A DNA stretch of 34,373 nt from Curvibacter soli. Lineage in GTDB: Bacteria > Pseudomonadota > Gammaproteobacteria > Burkholderiales > Burkholderiaceae_C. Both the position numbers and the translations under genes were made by a program. The stretch lies in NCBI RefSeq assembly GCF_029211125.1, contig NZ_JARGEN010000062.1:1-34373 (forward strand), written 5' to 3'. Shown piece after piece: positions 19,483 to 26,887 of the stretch. Under the pieces are notes generated by a model, which saw only the letters and a list, made by a program, of their open reading frames with translations, was not told the DNA's origin and did no database searches. The first letter of the stretch is position 1. Each line of letters starts with the position of its first letter.

Positions 19483-22444
19483 GCAGCGCCGCGTCGCCGC
19501 CCGCCGCAGCCGTGTTGACGGTCACGGTCTGCTCGGCGCAGAAGCGGTAGAGGTAATGCGGCCCGCCGGCCTTGGGGCCGGTGCCCGAGAGGCCCTGGCC
19601 GCCGAAGGGCTGCACGCCGACCACGGCACCGATGGTGTTGCGGTTGACATAGACATTGCCCACCCGCGCGGCGCCGGCAAGCGCCTGGGCGCGGCTGTCG
19701 ATGCGCGTCTGAATGCCCAGCGTGAGGCCATAGCCCAGCGCGTTGATCTGCGCCATCACGGCCCGCGGGTCGGCCAGCTCGCCCGTGCCCCAGCGCACGA
19801 TCTGCAGCACGGGGCCGAAGATTTCCTGCCGCACGTCGCCGATGCGGGCCACCTCGAACGCCTGCGGGGCTACCATATTCATAGCTGCCTGCGCCCTATC
19901 CACGGGCGGAAGCAGCGGTTTTGCCTCTGAATGCAGGCGCTGCACATGGCGCATGACGGCGTCGCGCGCCTGGGCGTCGATGAGCGGGCCGACGTCGGTC
20001 GACAGGCGCCGGGGGTCGCCCGTGACCAGCTCGCGCGCGGCGCCGCAGATCATCTCGATCATGCCGTCGGCCACCGCCTCGTGCACGCACAGCAGGCGCA
20101 GCGCGGAGCAGCGCTGGCCGGCACTGCGGAAGGCGCTTTGCAGCACGGCGTCGGTCACCTGCTCGGGCAGCGCGGTGCTGTCCACCAGCATGGCGTTGAT
20201 GCCGCCGGTCTCGGCAATCAGCGGCACGATGGGGCCGTCCTTGGCCGCGAGCGCGCGCTCGATGGTCTTGGCCACCGCCGTCGAGCCGGTGAAGGCCACG
20301 CCGGCGATGCCCGGCAGCGCGACCAGCGCCGCGCCCACGGTTTCGCCGGGGCCGTGCAGCAGCTGCAGCGCGCCGGCGGGCACGCCCTGGGCGTGCAGCA
20401 GTTCCACGGCGGCCCGGGCGATGCCGGGCGTCTGCTCGGCGGGCTTGGCGAGCACGGTGTTGCCGGTGACCAGCGCAGCGGCGACCTGGCCCGTGAAGAT
20501 GGCAAGCGGAAAGTTCCATGGGCTGATGCAGACCCACACGCCGCGCGCGGTCAGGCGCAGGGTGTTGGATTCGCCCGTGGGGCCGGGGAGTTCGAGCGGC
20601 TGCATCACACGCTCGGCCTCGCCCGCGTAGTAGCGCAGAAAGTCCACCGCCTCGCGCAGCTCGGACACCGCGTCGCCCCAGGTCTTGTGCGCCTCTTGCA
20701 CCAGCAGGGCGCAAAAGCGCGGCAGCTCGCGCTCCAGCGCGTCGGCGCCGCGGCGCAGGCAGGCGGCGCGCTCGGCCACCGCTGTTGTACTCCATTTTTC
20801 ATAGCTGTCAGCGCCCGTGGAATAAGCGCTGGCGGCCAATTTGGCATCAAAAAACGGCACCTGTGGCAGCGCCGTGTCTTGCAGCGCGGCCAGCAGCGGC
20901 TCGCGCATGGCGGGCACGCTCAGGTCCACGCCGCGGCTGTTGGCGCGCGCAGGGCCATAGAGCGCCGGCGGCAGCGGCAAGGCAGGCGCGCTCTCGTGCC
21001 ACAGCGGCGAGGCCAGCAGCTCGCGCATATCCACCGCCGGGTCGGCGAGCTGGTGCACGAAGGACGAATTGGCGCCGTTTTCCAGCAGCCGCCGCACCAG
21101 ATAGGCCAGCAGGTCGCGGTGCCGGCCCACCGGGGCGTAGATGCGGCAGGCGGCGCCCGGGTCTTTCAGCAGCTCGCGGAAAACGCCTTCGCCCATGCCG
21201 TGCAGACGCTGCAGTTCATGGGGCGCGTCGTCCATGCGGCGCGCCATCTGGCGGATGGCGGCAATGGTGCCGGCGTTGTGGCCGGCAAACTGCGGGTAGA
21301 TTGCGTCGCGGGCCTCGAACAGCGCGCGGGCGCAGGCCAGGTAAGAGATGTCGGTGTGGTGCTTGTGCGTGAACACCGGGTAGTGCGGCAGGCCCAGCTC
21401 CTGCGCGCGCTTGATTTCGGCATCCCAGTACGCGCCCTTGACCAGCCGGCACATCAGGCGCACGCGGTGCCGGCGGCCAATCTCGGCCACATGGCGCACC
21501 AGTTCCAGCGCGCGCGTCTGATAGGCCTGCATGGCCAGGCCAAGGCCGCTCCAGCGCGGGCACTCGCGCCCGACGCGCTCGACCAGCGCCTCGAACACGT
21601 CGAGCGAGAGTTCGAGCCGCTCCACCTCCTCGGCGTCGATCGTCAGGTTGATGTTGACGCGCGCGGCCTGCTCGCACAGGCGCCAGACGGCGGGCACCAG
21701 CTCGGCCATCACGCGCTCGCGCTGGGCGTCCTCGTAGCGCGGATGCAGCGCGCTGAGCTTGATCGAGATGCCATCGTTGCGCTGCGGCGGGCGCGCCGGG
21801 TCGCACGCGCCGCCACTGGCGCCGATGGCGGCAATCGCGCCTTCGTAGCGGCGCAGGTACTCGGCCGCGTCCGCGGCGGTGCGCGCGCCCTCGCCCAGCA
21901 TGTCGTAGCTCAGGCGCACGCTGGCGTGCTGTCTGCGCGTGGCGGCGGCCTCGTGCAGCGCCTCGGGCATGTCCTGACCGAGCACGAACTGGCGCCCCAT
22001 GAGCTGCACCGCGCGCAGCGTGGCCGCCACCACGGCGCGCGCACCCAGGCGGGCCACGATGCCGGGTTCCTCCCCGCTGCCGGGCAGCAACTTCCTGGAC
22101 AGCGCGATGACCGTGGACGACAGCCGCGCCAGCGCCGAGTCGCCGGTGCCGGAAAAGTCGGCGCGGCCCAGCTGGTCCGCCGTGAGCGCGATGGCCGTGG
22201 GCGCGTCGGGCACGCGCAGCAACGCCTCGGCCAGCCGCATCAGCGCCAGACCCTCTGCGGTGGAAATCGGATATTCGCGCAACAGGCTTTCCATGGCCCA
22301 GAACGGCGGCGGCTTGTCGCGCACCGCCTGCACCCACGGATAGGCGGCGGGCACGGCCGTCTGCCAGTCGAGCACGCCTTCGAGCGATGCGAGGCATTGG
22401 CGCACGATGTCAGCCTCGGAGCGGTAGGGAACGGGGAGTCGCAT
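19469..22444 (-). CDS. putA: Bifunctional proline dehydrogenase / glutamate-semialdehyde dehydrogenase
   Basis: A 991-residue PutA of the short type without an N-terminal DNA-binding domain. The proline dehydrogenase barrel (about 80-470) shows AMQAYQTRALELVRHVAEIG, CRLVKGAYWDAEIKRAQELG and RRLLENGANSSFVHQLADP, the arginine pair contacting proline. The aldehyde dehydrogenase part has SPWNFPLAIFTGQVAAALV, Glu745 in AETGGIN and catalytic Cys779 in SAGQRCSALR. It converts proline to glutamate with FAD and NAD+. Two dispersed repeats are read in frame: residues about 530-553 and 839-859. The last four residues and the stop come from an R element. The 'FATHN' block reads FAGHN here. Divergent from an Lrp gene that probably controls it. 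Confidence 0.95.
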   Translation of the reverse strand: MRLPVPYRSEADIVRQCLASLEGVLDWQTAVPAAYPWVQAVRDKPPPFWAMESLLREYPISTAEGLALMRLAEALLRVPDAPTAIALTADQLGRADFSGTGDSALARLSSTVIALSRKLLPGSGEEPGIVARLGARAVVAATLRAVQLMGRQFVLGQDMPEALHEAAATRRQHASVRLSYDMLGEGARTAADAAEYLRRYEGAIAAIGASGGACDPARPPQRNDGISIKLSALHPRYEDAQRERVMAELVPAVWRLCEQAARVNINLTIDAEEVERLELSLDVFEALVERVGRECPRWSGLGLAMQAYQTRALELVRHVAEIGRRHRVRLMCRLVKGAYWDAEIKRAQELGLPHYPVFTHKHHTDISYLACARALFEARDAIYPQFAGHNAGTIAAIRQMARRMDDAPHELQRLHGMGEGVFRELLKDPGAACRIYAPVGRHRDLLAYLVRRLLENGANSSFVHQLADPAVDMRELLASPLWHESAPALPLPPALYGPARANSRGVDLSVPAMREPLLAALQDTALPQVPFFDAKLAASAYSTGADSYEKWSTTAVAERAACLRRGADALERELPRFCALLVQEAHKTWGDAVSELREAVDFLRYYAGEAERVMQPLELPGPTGESNTLRLTARGVWVCISPWNFPLAIFTGQVAAALVTGNTVLAKPAEQTPGIARAAVELLHAQGVPAGALQLLHGPGETVGAALVALPGIAGVAFTGSTAVAKTIERALAAKDGPIVPLIAETGGINAMLVDSTALPEQVTDAVLQSAFRSAGQRCSALRLLCVHEAVADGMIEMICGAARELVTGDPRRLSTDVGPLIDAQARDAVMRHVQRLHSEAKPLLPPVDRAQAAMNMVAPQAFEVARIGDVRQEIFGPVLQIVRWGTGELADPRAVMAQINALGYGLTLGIQTRIDSRAQALAGAARVGNVYVNRNTIGAVVGVQPFGGQGLSGTGPKAGGPHYLYRFCAEQTVTVNTAAAGGDAALLAGA
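19871..19930 (+). repeat. Dispersed repeat, copy 3, inside putA
   Basis: It reads taccatattcatagctgcct, gcgccctatccacgggcgga, then agcagcggttttgcctctga. The match to copies at 20788 and 27878 covers the atagctg core, the gcgc-ccac-gcg centre and the tttt tail. It lies opposite to putA and encodes about residues 839-859 (SEAKPLLPPVDRAQAAMNMV), a surface-type segment of the aldehyde dehydrogenase domain. The reading frame is not broken. Confidence 0.7.
20788..20854 (+). repeat. Dispersed repeat, copy 4, inside putA
   Basis: It reads tactccatttttcatagctg, tcagcgcccgtggaataagc, then gctggcggccaatttggcat. The centre has AGCGCCCGT-ggaat-AAGCGCT, able to form a small stem. It encodes about residues 530-553 of PutA on the other strand (FFDAKLAASAYSTGADSYEK and WS), at the junction between the two catalytic parts. 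It is read in a different frame relative to the repeat from copy 3. Confidence 0.75.
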
Positions 22445-22494
22445 GGCTTTGGCCGCAGTGGGCGATGGAATGAATTCATGGCGATGTTCAAGCC

Positions 22495-22540
22495 TTTCAC
22501 TACGAATGTTTCGCCAAAATTTTGCACACCCATGGTGAAA
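22495..22540. promoter_or_regulatory. Candidate Lrp/PutR binding region between putA and lrp
   Basis: TTTCAC (22495-22500) and GTGAAA (22535-22540) form a spaced inverted repeat about the AT-rich stretch gaatgtttcgccaaaatttt. The gap between the divergent genes is only 104 bases and is much more AT-rich than its surroundings. Lrp-type regulators bind such loose, AT-rich palindromic arrays upstream of their own and neighbouring genes. Confidence 0.45.
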
Positions 22541-22548
22541 TATTCGGC

Positions 22549-23028
22549 ATGCACCCCACCCCCGGCATCGCCCTCGACCGCATCGACCTGCGCATCCTCG
22601 CCGCGCTGCAGGCCAATGGCCGCATTTCCAACCTCAAGCTCGCCGAAAGCGTGGCGCTGTCGCCCACCGCCGTGCTGGCGCGCGTGCAGCGGCTCACGCG
22701 CGAAGGCTTCATCCTGGGCTACGAGGCGCGGCTCGACCCCGGCAAACTCGGCGCCGCGATGATGGTGTTCGTCGAAGTGCTGCTCGACCGCACCACGCCC
22801 AACGTGTTCGAGCAATTCAAGGCCGCCGTGCAGGCGTGCGCCGAAATCATGGAATGCCACATGGTGGCCGGCGGCTTCGACTACCTGCTCAAGACCCGCA
22901 TGGCCGACATGGCCGCCTACCGCGACTTCGCGGGCCGCGTGCTGTGGCAGTTGCCTGGCGTGCGCGAGACGCGCACCTACGCGGTGATCGAGGAAGTGAA
23001 GAATTCCACGCACCTGCCGCTGCCATGA
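22549..23028 (+). CDS. Lrp/AsnC family regulator, probable regulator of putA
   Basis: A 159-residue protein. The N-terminal helix-turn-helix covers ALDRIDLRILAALQANGRIS, then NLKLAESVALSPTAVLARVQ. The C-terminal RAM domain follows, with VFVEVLLDRTTPNVFEQFKA and AGGFDYLLKTRMADMAAYRD, where GGFDYLL is the effector-binding/oligomer loop. Length fits Lrp (150-165). It sits back to back with putA and is likely its proline-responsive activator, as PutR or BkdR-type Lrps are elsewhere. The start at 22549 (MHPTPGIALDRIDL) is preferred over an in-frame ATG nine codons upstream, which would place part of the candidate binding region inside the gene. Confidence 0.9.
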   Translation: MHPTPGIALDRIDLRILAALQANGRISNLKLAESVALSPTAVLARVQRLTREGFILGYEARLDPGKLGAAMMVFVEVLLDRTTPNVFEQFKAAVQACAEIMECHMVAGGFDYLLKTRMADMAAYRDFAGRVLWQLPGVRETRTYAVIEEVKNSTHLPLP

Positions 23029-23062
23029 CATGCGCCCGCGCGGCGCAAGCCGATGGAGGCCC

Positions 23063-23491
23063 ATGCTGGCCCAGCGCGGCATGTCCATGTCGCCCGGCGG
23101 CGGCCACGGCATGCGCGTCTGCAGCACGCCCGAAATGGCGGCGCGGCAGGAAGCGCCCGTGCAGCAGAAGGGCCATTGCACGATCCAGGCGACGCAGCGC
23201 TCGGCCGCCGAAGCCCACATCGCCTTCACCTGCACCGACCCGGCCGCGCAGGGCGACGGCTCCCTCACCTTCGACGGCCCGCGCGCCTACAAGATGCACA
23301 TGGTCACGAACGCCACCGTGCAGGGCCAGCCACGACAGCACCCGCTGGACGTGAGCGGCAAGTGGCTGGCGGCGCACTGCGCATGGCCGCCCCATGGCGC
23401 ACTGCCTACGGCCAGGCGCGCGGCCCCGGCGCGCCGGGCCACGCGCTGCGGCGCCTGGGTTAGAAATCCAGCAGGCTCAGCCCCACGCTGA
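23063..23491 (+). pseudogene. 5'-truncated DUF3617 protein gene
   Basis: The frame MLAQRGMSMSPGGGHGMRVC continues with TPEMAARQEAPVQQKGHCTI and SLTFDGPRAYKMHMVTNATV and reaches SGKWLAAHC. This is the second half of a DUF3617 protein (periplasmic, function unknown), including its conserved cysteines. The signal peptide and about 60 leading residues of the family are absent; the frame starts just after the lrp stop. A GGAGG precedes the ATG at 23063 by four bases, so a short product could still be made. After AAHC the reading becomes Arg/Ala-rich and unlike the family, suggesting a frameshift near 23380. It overlaps the end of convergent pldA. Confidence 0.65.
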
Positions 23492-24641
23492 ACACGGTGC
23501 GGTGCCGGTTGTAGTCGATCAGGCTGTCGCCGTAGCCGCTGAAAATCTGGGTGTGGAAGCGCAGCCCGGAGCGCGTGCCGTTGTCGTCGCTGTGCAGGGC
23601 CCGCAGCCATTCGAGCCGAACCGAGCCGCGCCCGCTGGCCGACAGCGACGAGCGCACGGTGGCGCTCAGCGTGTTGTCCTGGTTCACGTTCCAGGTCCCC
23701 TGCAGTTCGGCGCGGCCGATGTAGTTGCTGATGCCGGGGTTTTCGTCGTCGTCGGCGCTCTCGGCGATGCGCTTCCAGATGCGGGCGTTGAGCCGGAAGT
23801 CCGCGCCCTTTTCCATGCCTGTCATCAGGTACACCCGGTTCCAGCTGCGCGACAGCGGCAGGCTTTGGCCGTTGGACTGGTGCACCAGGCCCAGGCCGCT
23901 GTAGCGCCAGCGCCAGCCCAGGGGCAGTTGCGCGTCGGTGGGGTAGACGTAGATCAGCTCGGGCTCGTGGTCGGTGGCGCGGAAGGGGCGCGACAACTCG
24001 GGGCTGAAGATCTGCCAGTACGACTGCGCGGTGTAGCCGAACCACAGCGAATCCTGGAGCGTCGGATGGCCGCTGGTCAGCAGCCCCTGGGCGATCTTGG
24101 TGCGCAGCGAGATCTGGATGCGCACCTCGTTGCTGCTGTAGTCGATCGGCGCGGGGGCTCCATGGTCGGGGGCCGGAGAGCTGGGCTGCTTGTTGACGTT
24201 GCTGCCACTCACCACCGACAGCGAGATGGGCCGGTAGCCGCGGATGCCGAAGGTGCCGCAGTCGGTGCCTACCTCCAACTCCCAGAAGCGCGAGAGGTCG
24301 GAGTACTGCTTGTCGCGGCAGCCCTCGGTGGCGGCCACGCCGATGATGCGGGTGGCCGGCAGCGTGCTATCCACGGGCGCGGAGGGCGGCGCGGCTTTCG
24401 TCGTGGCGGACGCGCTGGCGGTGGCTGCGCCGGGCGACTGGTCCGCGGCCCAGCGGTCGAAGCAGGCCAGGCGCTCGTCCTTGTCGGCCACCAGGGCCGT
24501 GCAGCGCTGCCAAGCGTCCGCGGTGGCGCTGGCCGCCGTAGAGACAGGCGGTGTCTGCGCCATGGCGCAGATGCATGCGGACGGCAGCGCGAGGGCGGCC
24601 AGGGAGAAAAGGCTGCTGAAGCGGACGGAGCGTTGCGGCAT
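23460..24641 (-). CDS. pldA: Outer membrane phospholipase A
   Basis: A 393-residue outer membrane beta-barrel enzyme that hydrolyses misplaced phospholipids. The signal peptide is MPQRSVRFSSLFSLAALALP with cleavage near CAMAQ. A linker with Ala/Pro-rich sequence (about 55-95) precedes the barrel. The catalytic block is complete: GLGLVHQSNGQSLPLSRSWN contains the His and Ser of the HxSNG motif and the Asn of the SWNR segment. The Ca2+/barrel end is FSGYGDSLIDYNRHRT, and the C-terminus is SVGLSLLDF with terminal Phe, as in barrel proteins. It begins 25 bases after the rep stop, so the two may share a transcript. The family is active as a dimer. Confidence 0.92.
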   Translation of the reverse strand: MPQRSVRFSSLFSLAALALPSACICAMAQTPPVSTAASATADAWQRCTALVADKDERLACFDRWAADQSPGAATASASATTKAAPPSAPVDSTLPATRIIGVAATEGCRDKQYSDLSRFWELEVGTDCGTFGIRGYRPISLSVVSGSNVNKQPSSPAPDHGAPAPIDYSSNEVRIQISLRTKIAQGLLTSGHPTLQDSLWFGYTAQSYWQIFSPELSRPFRATDHEPELIYVYPTDAQLPLGWRWRYSGLGLVHQSNGQSLPLSRSWNRVYLMTGMEKGADFRLNARIWKRIAESADDDENPGISNYIGRAELQGTWNVNQDNTLSATVRSSLSASGRGSVRLEWLRALHSDDNGTRSGLRFHTQIFSGYGDSLIDYNRHRTVFSVGLSLLDF

Positions 24642-24666
24642 GGTGGGGGTCTCGTCGCAAGGATGT

Positions 24667-26826
24667 TCAGGGGGCGGGATGGGCGGTCGGCGGCGCCTCG
24701 GCCCGGCGCGCGAACTCGGCGCGCAGCGCGCGCAGCTTCTCGCGCGGGTCTTCCCGGGCCATGGCCTTGTCCAGCGCCATCTCGGCGATGAAGCGGCTGG
24801 GCTGGGCGGGCACCATCTCGCGGCCCTTCTTGCGTTTCCTGGTCCAGCTCACGGCGAGCGTGCGCTGCGCGCGGGTGATGCCCACGTACATCAGCCGGCG
24901 TTCTTCCTGCAGGCGCTGGGCGGTTTCCTCGCTGACCTCTGGCCGCCGGGCCGCCCCAAGGCCAGAAGCGACATCCTCGGGGGGCAGCGGACCACGCGCA
25001 GCGGGGGAGTGTGGGGGCGCGTCCTTCTGCTGTCGCCCACCGTCGTCGTCGATCTTGAAGGGCAGCAGCCCCTCGGTTACGCCGGCCAGCACCACGTGCG
25101 GCCATTCGAGCCCCTTGGACGCGTGCAGCGTGGAGAGCGTCACCACGTCCTGATCCTGTTCGCGTTCGCTGATGGTGGTGAGCAGGGCGATGGTCTGGGC
25201 GACTTCCAGGAGGCTCTTGGTTTCGGTGGTGACGGAGGCCCCGCTCGCGTCCTCGATCTGGCCGCCGCAGCGCTGCGCCATCCAGTCGCAGAAGTCGAGC
25301 ACGTTGCTCCAGCGTGCGGCGGCGAGCTTCTCGCTGTCCTCACCGTCGTACAGGTGCCGTTCGTAGCCGATGTCGGCCAGCCAGCCGGCCAGAAACGCGC
25401 GCGCCGCCTCGGCCCCCAGCGTGTGGCCGGCGCGGTAGGCCAGGTCGTTCACGTAGCGGCCGAATTCATGCAGCCCACCCAGCGCGCGCGCCGGCAGCAC
25501 GGCGGGCAGCATGGCGCTGAACAGCGCGGCGAACAGGCTCAGCTTGTGCTGCGTGGCGAAGGTGCCCAGTTGCGCCAGCGTGGTGTGGCCGATGCCGCGT
25601 TTGGGCGTCGCCACGGCGCGCAGGAAGGCCGGGTCGTCGTCGTTGTTCACCCACAGCCGCAGCCAGGCGCACAGGTCGCGGATCTCGGTGCGGTCGAAGA
25701 AGCTGGTGCCGCCCGACACCTTGTACGGGATTTGTGCCTTGCGCAACGCCTTCTCGAACGGCTTGGCCTGGTGGTTGGCGCGGTACAGCACGGCGAAGTG
25801 CCGCCACTCGCTGTGCTGGTGGCTGGCGCGCAGGCCCTGGATGCGCGCGACGGCGCGCTCGGCCTCGTGCTCCTCGGTGTCGGCGTCCACCACGCGCACG
25901 GGCTCGCCTTCGCCCAGTTCGCTGAACAGCGTCTTGGGAAACAGCTTGGGGTTGGGCCCGATCACGTTGTTGGCCGCGCGCAGGATGGCGCTGGTGGAGC
26001 GGTAGTTCTGCTCCAGCTTGACGACCTTGAGCGCGGGGAAGTCGAGTGGCAGCTTCCTCAGGTTGTCGAGCGTGGCGCCGCGCCAGCCGTAGATGCTCTG
26101 GTCGTCGTCGCCCACGGCGGTGAAGCGGGCGCGCTCGCCGACCAGCAGCTTGAGCAGTTCGTACTGGGTGGCGTTGGTGTCCTGGTATTCGTCCACCAGC
26201 ACGTGGCCGAGCTTTTTTTGCCATTTCTCCCGCACCTCGGGAAAGTCGCGCAGCAGCTTGAGCGGCAGGCCGATCAGGTCGTCGAAATCGACGCTCTGGT
26301 AGGCCGCCAGGCGCTCCTCGTAGAGCTGCATGATGCGCGCGATGGTTTTTTCGTTGTCGTCGGCGGCCACGGACTGCGCCTGCGCGGCGTTCAGGCCCAT
26401 GTTCTTCCACTTGCTGATGGTCCACTGCCACTGGCGCGCGGTGGCCGCGTCGGTGGTGCCGCCGGCGGCGTCCTTCAGGATGCTGGTCACGTCGTCGGTG
26501 TCGAGGATGCTGAACTGCGGCTTCAGGCCCAGCACCGCGCCGTCCTCGCGCATCAGCCGCACGCCCAGGGCGTGGAAGGTGCAGACCAGCACGTCCTTGG
26601 CCGCGCGCCCGATCAGCCCCTTGGCGCGCTCGCGCATCTCGGCGGCGGCCTTGTTGGTGAAGGTGATGGCGGCGATGCGCCGCGGTTCGAGCCCGACTTC
26701 GATGAGCCGCGCGATCTTGTGCGTGATGACCCGCGTCTTGCCCGAGCCCGCGCCGGCCAGCACCAGGCAGGGGCCGCCGATGTAGTGAACGGCTTCGAGC
26801 TGGGCGTGGTTGAGGCCGGCGGACAT
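24667..26826 (-). CDS. rep: ATP-dependent DNA helicase Rep (UvrD family)
   Basis: A 719-residue superfamily 1A helicase working 3' to 5' in replication fork restart. The motifs are in order: Walker A LAGAGSGKT (24-31), AITFTNKAAAEMRERA, DEYQDTN (DEYQD at 212-216), GDDDQSIYGWRGA, NYRSTSAILRAAN, VVTLSTLHASKGLEW and EERRLMYVGITRAQR. Between GVTEGLLPFKIDDD and VSEETAQRLQEERR lies an extra segment of about 30 residues (601-630), encoded by a dispersed repeat. The start MSAGLNHAQLEAV at 26826 was chosen as the family start. An in-frame ATG at 26889 would add a Pro-rich tail read from a G-run. Divergent from the AEC transporter gene. Confidence 0.95.
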   Translation of the reverse strand: MSAGLNHAQLEAVHYIGGPCLVLAGAGSGKTRVITHKIARLIEVGLEPRRIAAITFTNKAAAEMRERAKGLIGRAAKDVLVCTFHALGVRLMREDGAVLGLKPQFSILDTDDVTSILKDAAGGTTDAATARQWQWTISKWKNMGLNAAQAQSVAADDNEKTIARIMQLYEERLAAYQSVDFDDLIGLPLKLLRDFPEVREKWQKKLGHVLVDEYQDTNATQYELLKLLVGERARFTAVGDDDQSIYGWRGATLDNLRKLPLDFPALKVVKLEQNYRSTSAILRAANNVIGPNPKLFPKTLFSELGEGEPVRVVDADTEEHEAERAVARIQGLRASHQHSEWRHFAVLYRANHQAKPFEKALRKAQIPYKVSGGTSFFDRTEIRDLCAWLRLWVNNDDDPAFLRAVATPKRGIGHTTLAQLGTFATQHKLSLFAALFSAMLPAVLPARALGGLHEFGRYVNDLAYRAGHTLGAEAARAFLAGWLADIGYERHLYDGEDSEKLAAARWSNVLDFCDWMAQRCGGQIEDASGASVTTETKSLLEVAQTIALLTTISEREQDQDVVTLSTLHASKGLEWPHVVLAGVTEGLLPFKIDDDGGRQQKDAPPHSPAARGPLPPEDVASGLGAARRPEVSEETAQRLQEERRLMYVGITRAQRTLAVSWTRKRKKGREMVPAQPSRFIAEMALDKAMAREDPREKLRALRAEFARRAEAPPTAHPAP
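24937..25026 (-). repeat. GC-rich dispersed repeat inserted in frame in rep
   Basis: On the minus strand it includes cccccacactcccccgctgc, then gcgtggtccgctgccccccg and cttggggcggcccggcggcc. I recognise this as a type of short GC-rich sequence commonly found between genes in Comamonadaceae; that rests on memory and is not checked. The right part contains a small inverted repeat (gctgccccccgagg). It is read as DAPPHSPAARGPLPPEDVAS followed by GLGAARRPE, low-complexity residues absent from usual Rep proteins. Confidence 0.65.
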
Positions 26827-26855
26827 CTTCTGGTGGGGGCGCGAGGCTGGCGGGC

Positions 26856-26866
26856 GGGGGGGGGGG
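26856..26866. repeat. Run of 11 G between divergent rep and AEC genes
   Basis: An uninterrupted G11 tract lies 30 bases upstream of the rep start and 22 bases upstream of the AEC start. Homopolymer runs of this length slip readily. Here a length change would alter promoter or leader spacing, not a reading frame, if both chosen starts are right. Confidence 0.8.
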
Positions 26867-26887
26867 AGGGCACCCATCATACCGGTC

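Noticed and set aside
19931-22762. Plus-strand open frame of 943 codons opposite putA
   Set aside because: A shadow of putA: composition is Gly/Ala/Arg/His-rich and it crosses the putA-lrp promoter region.
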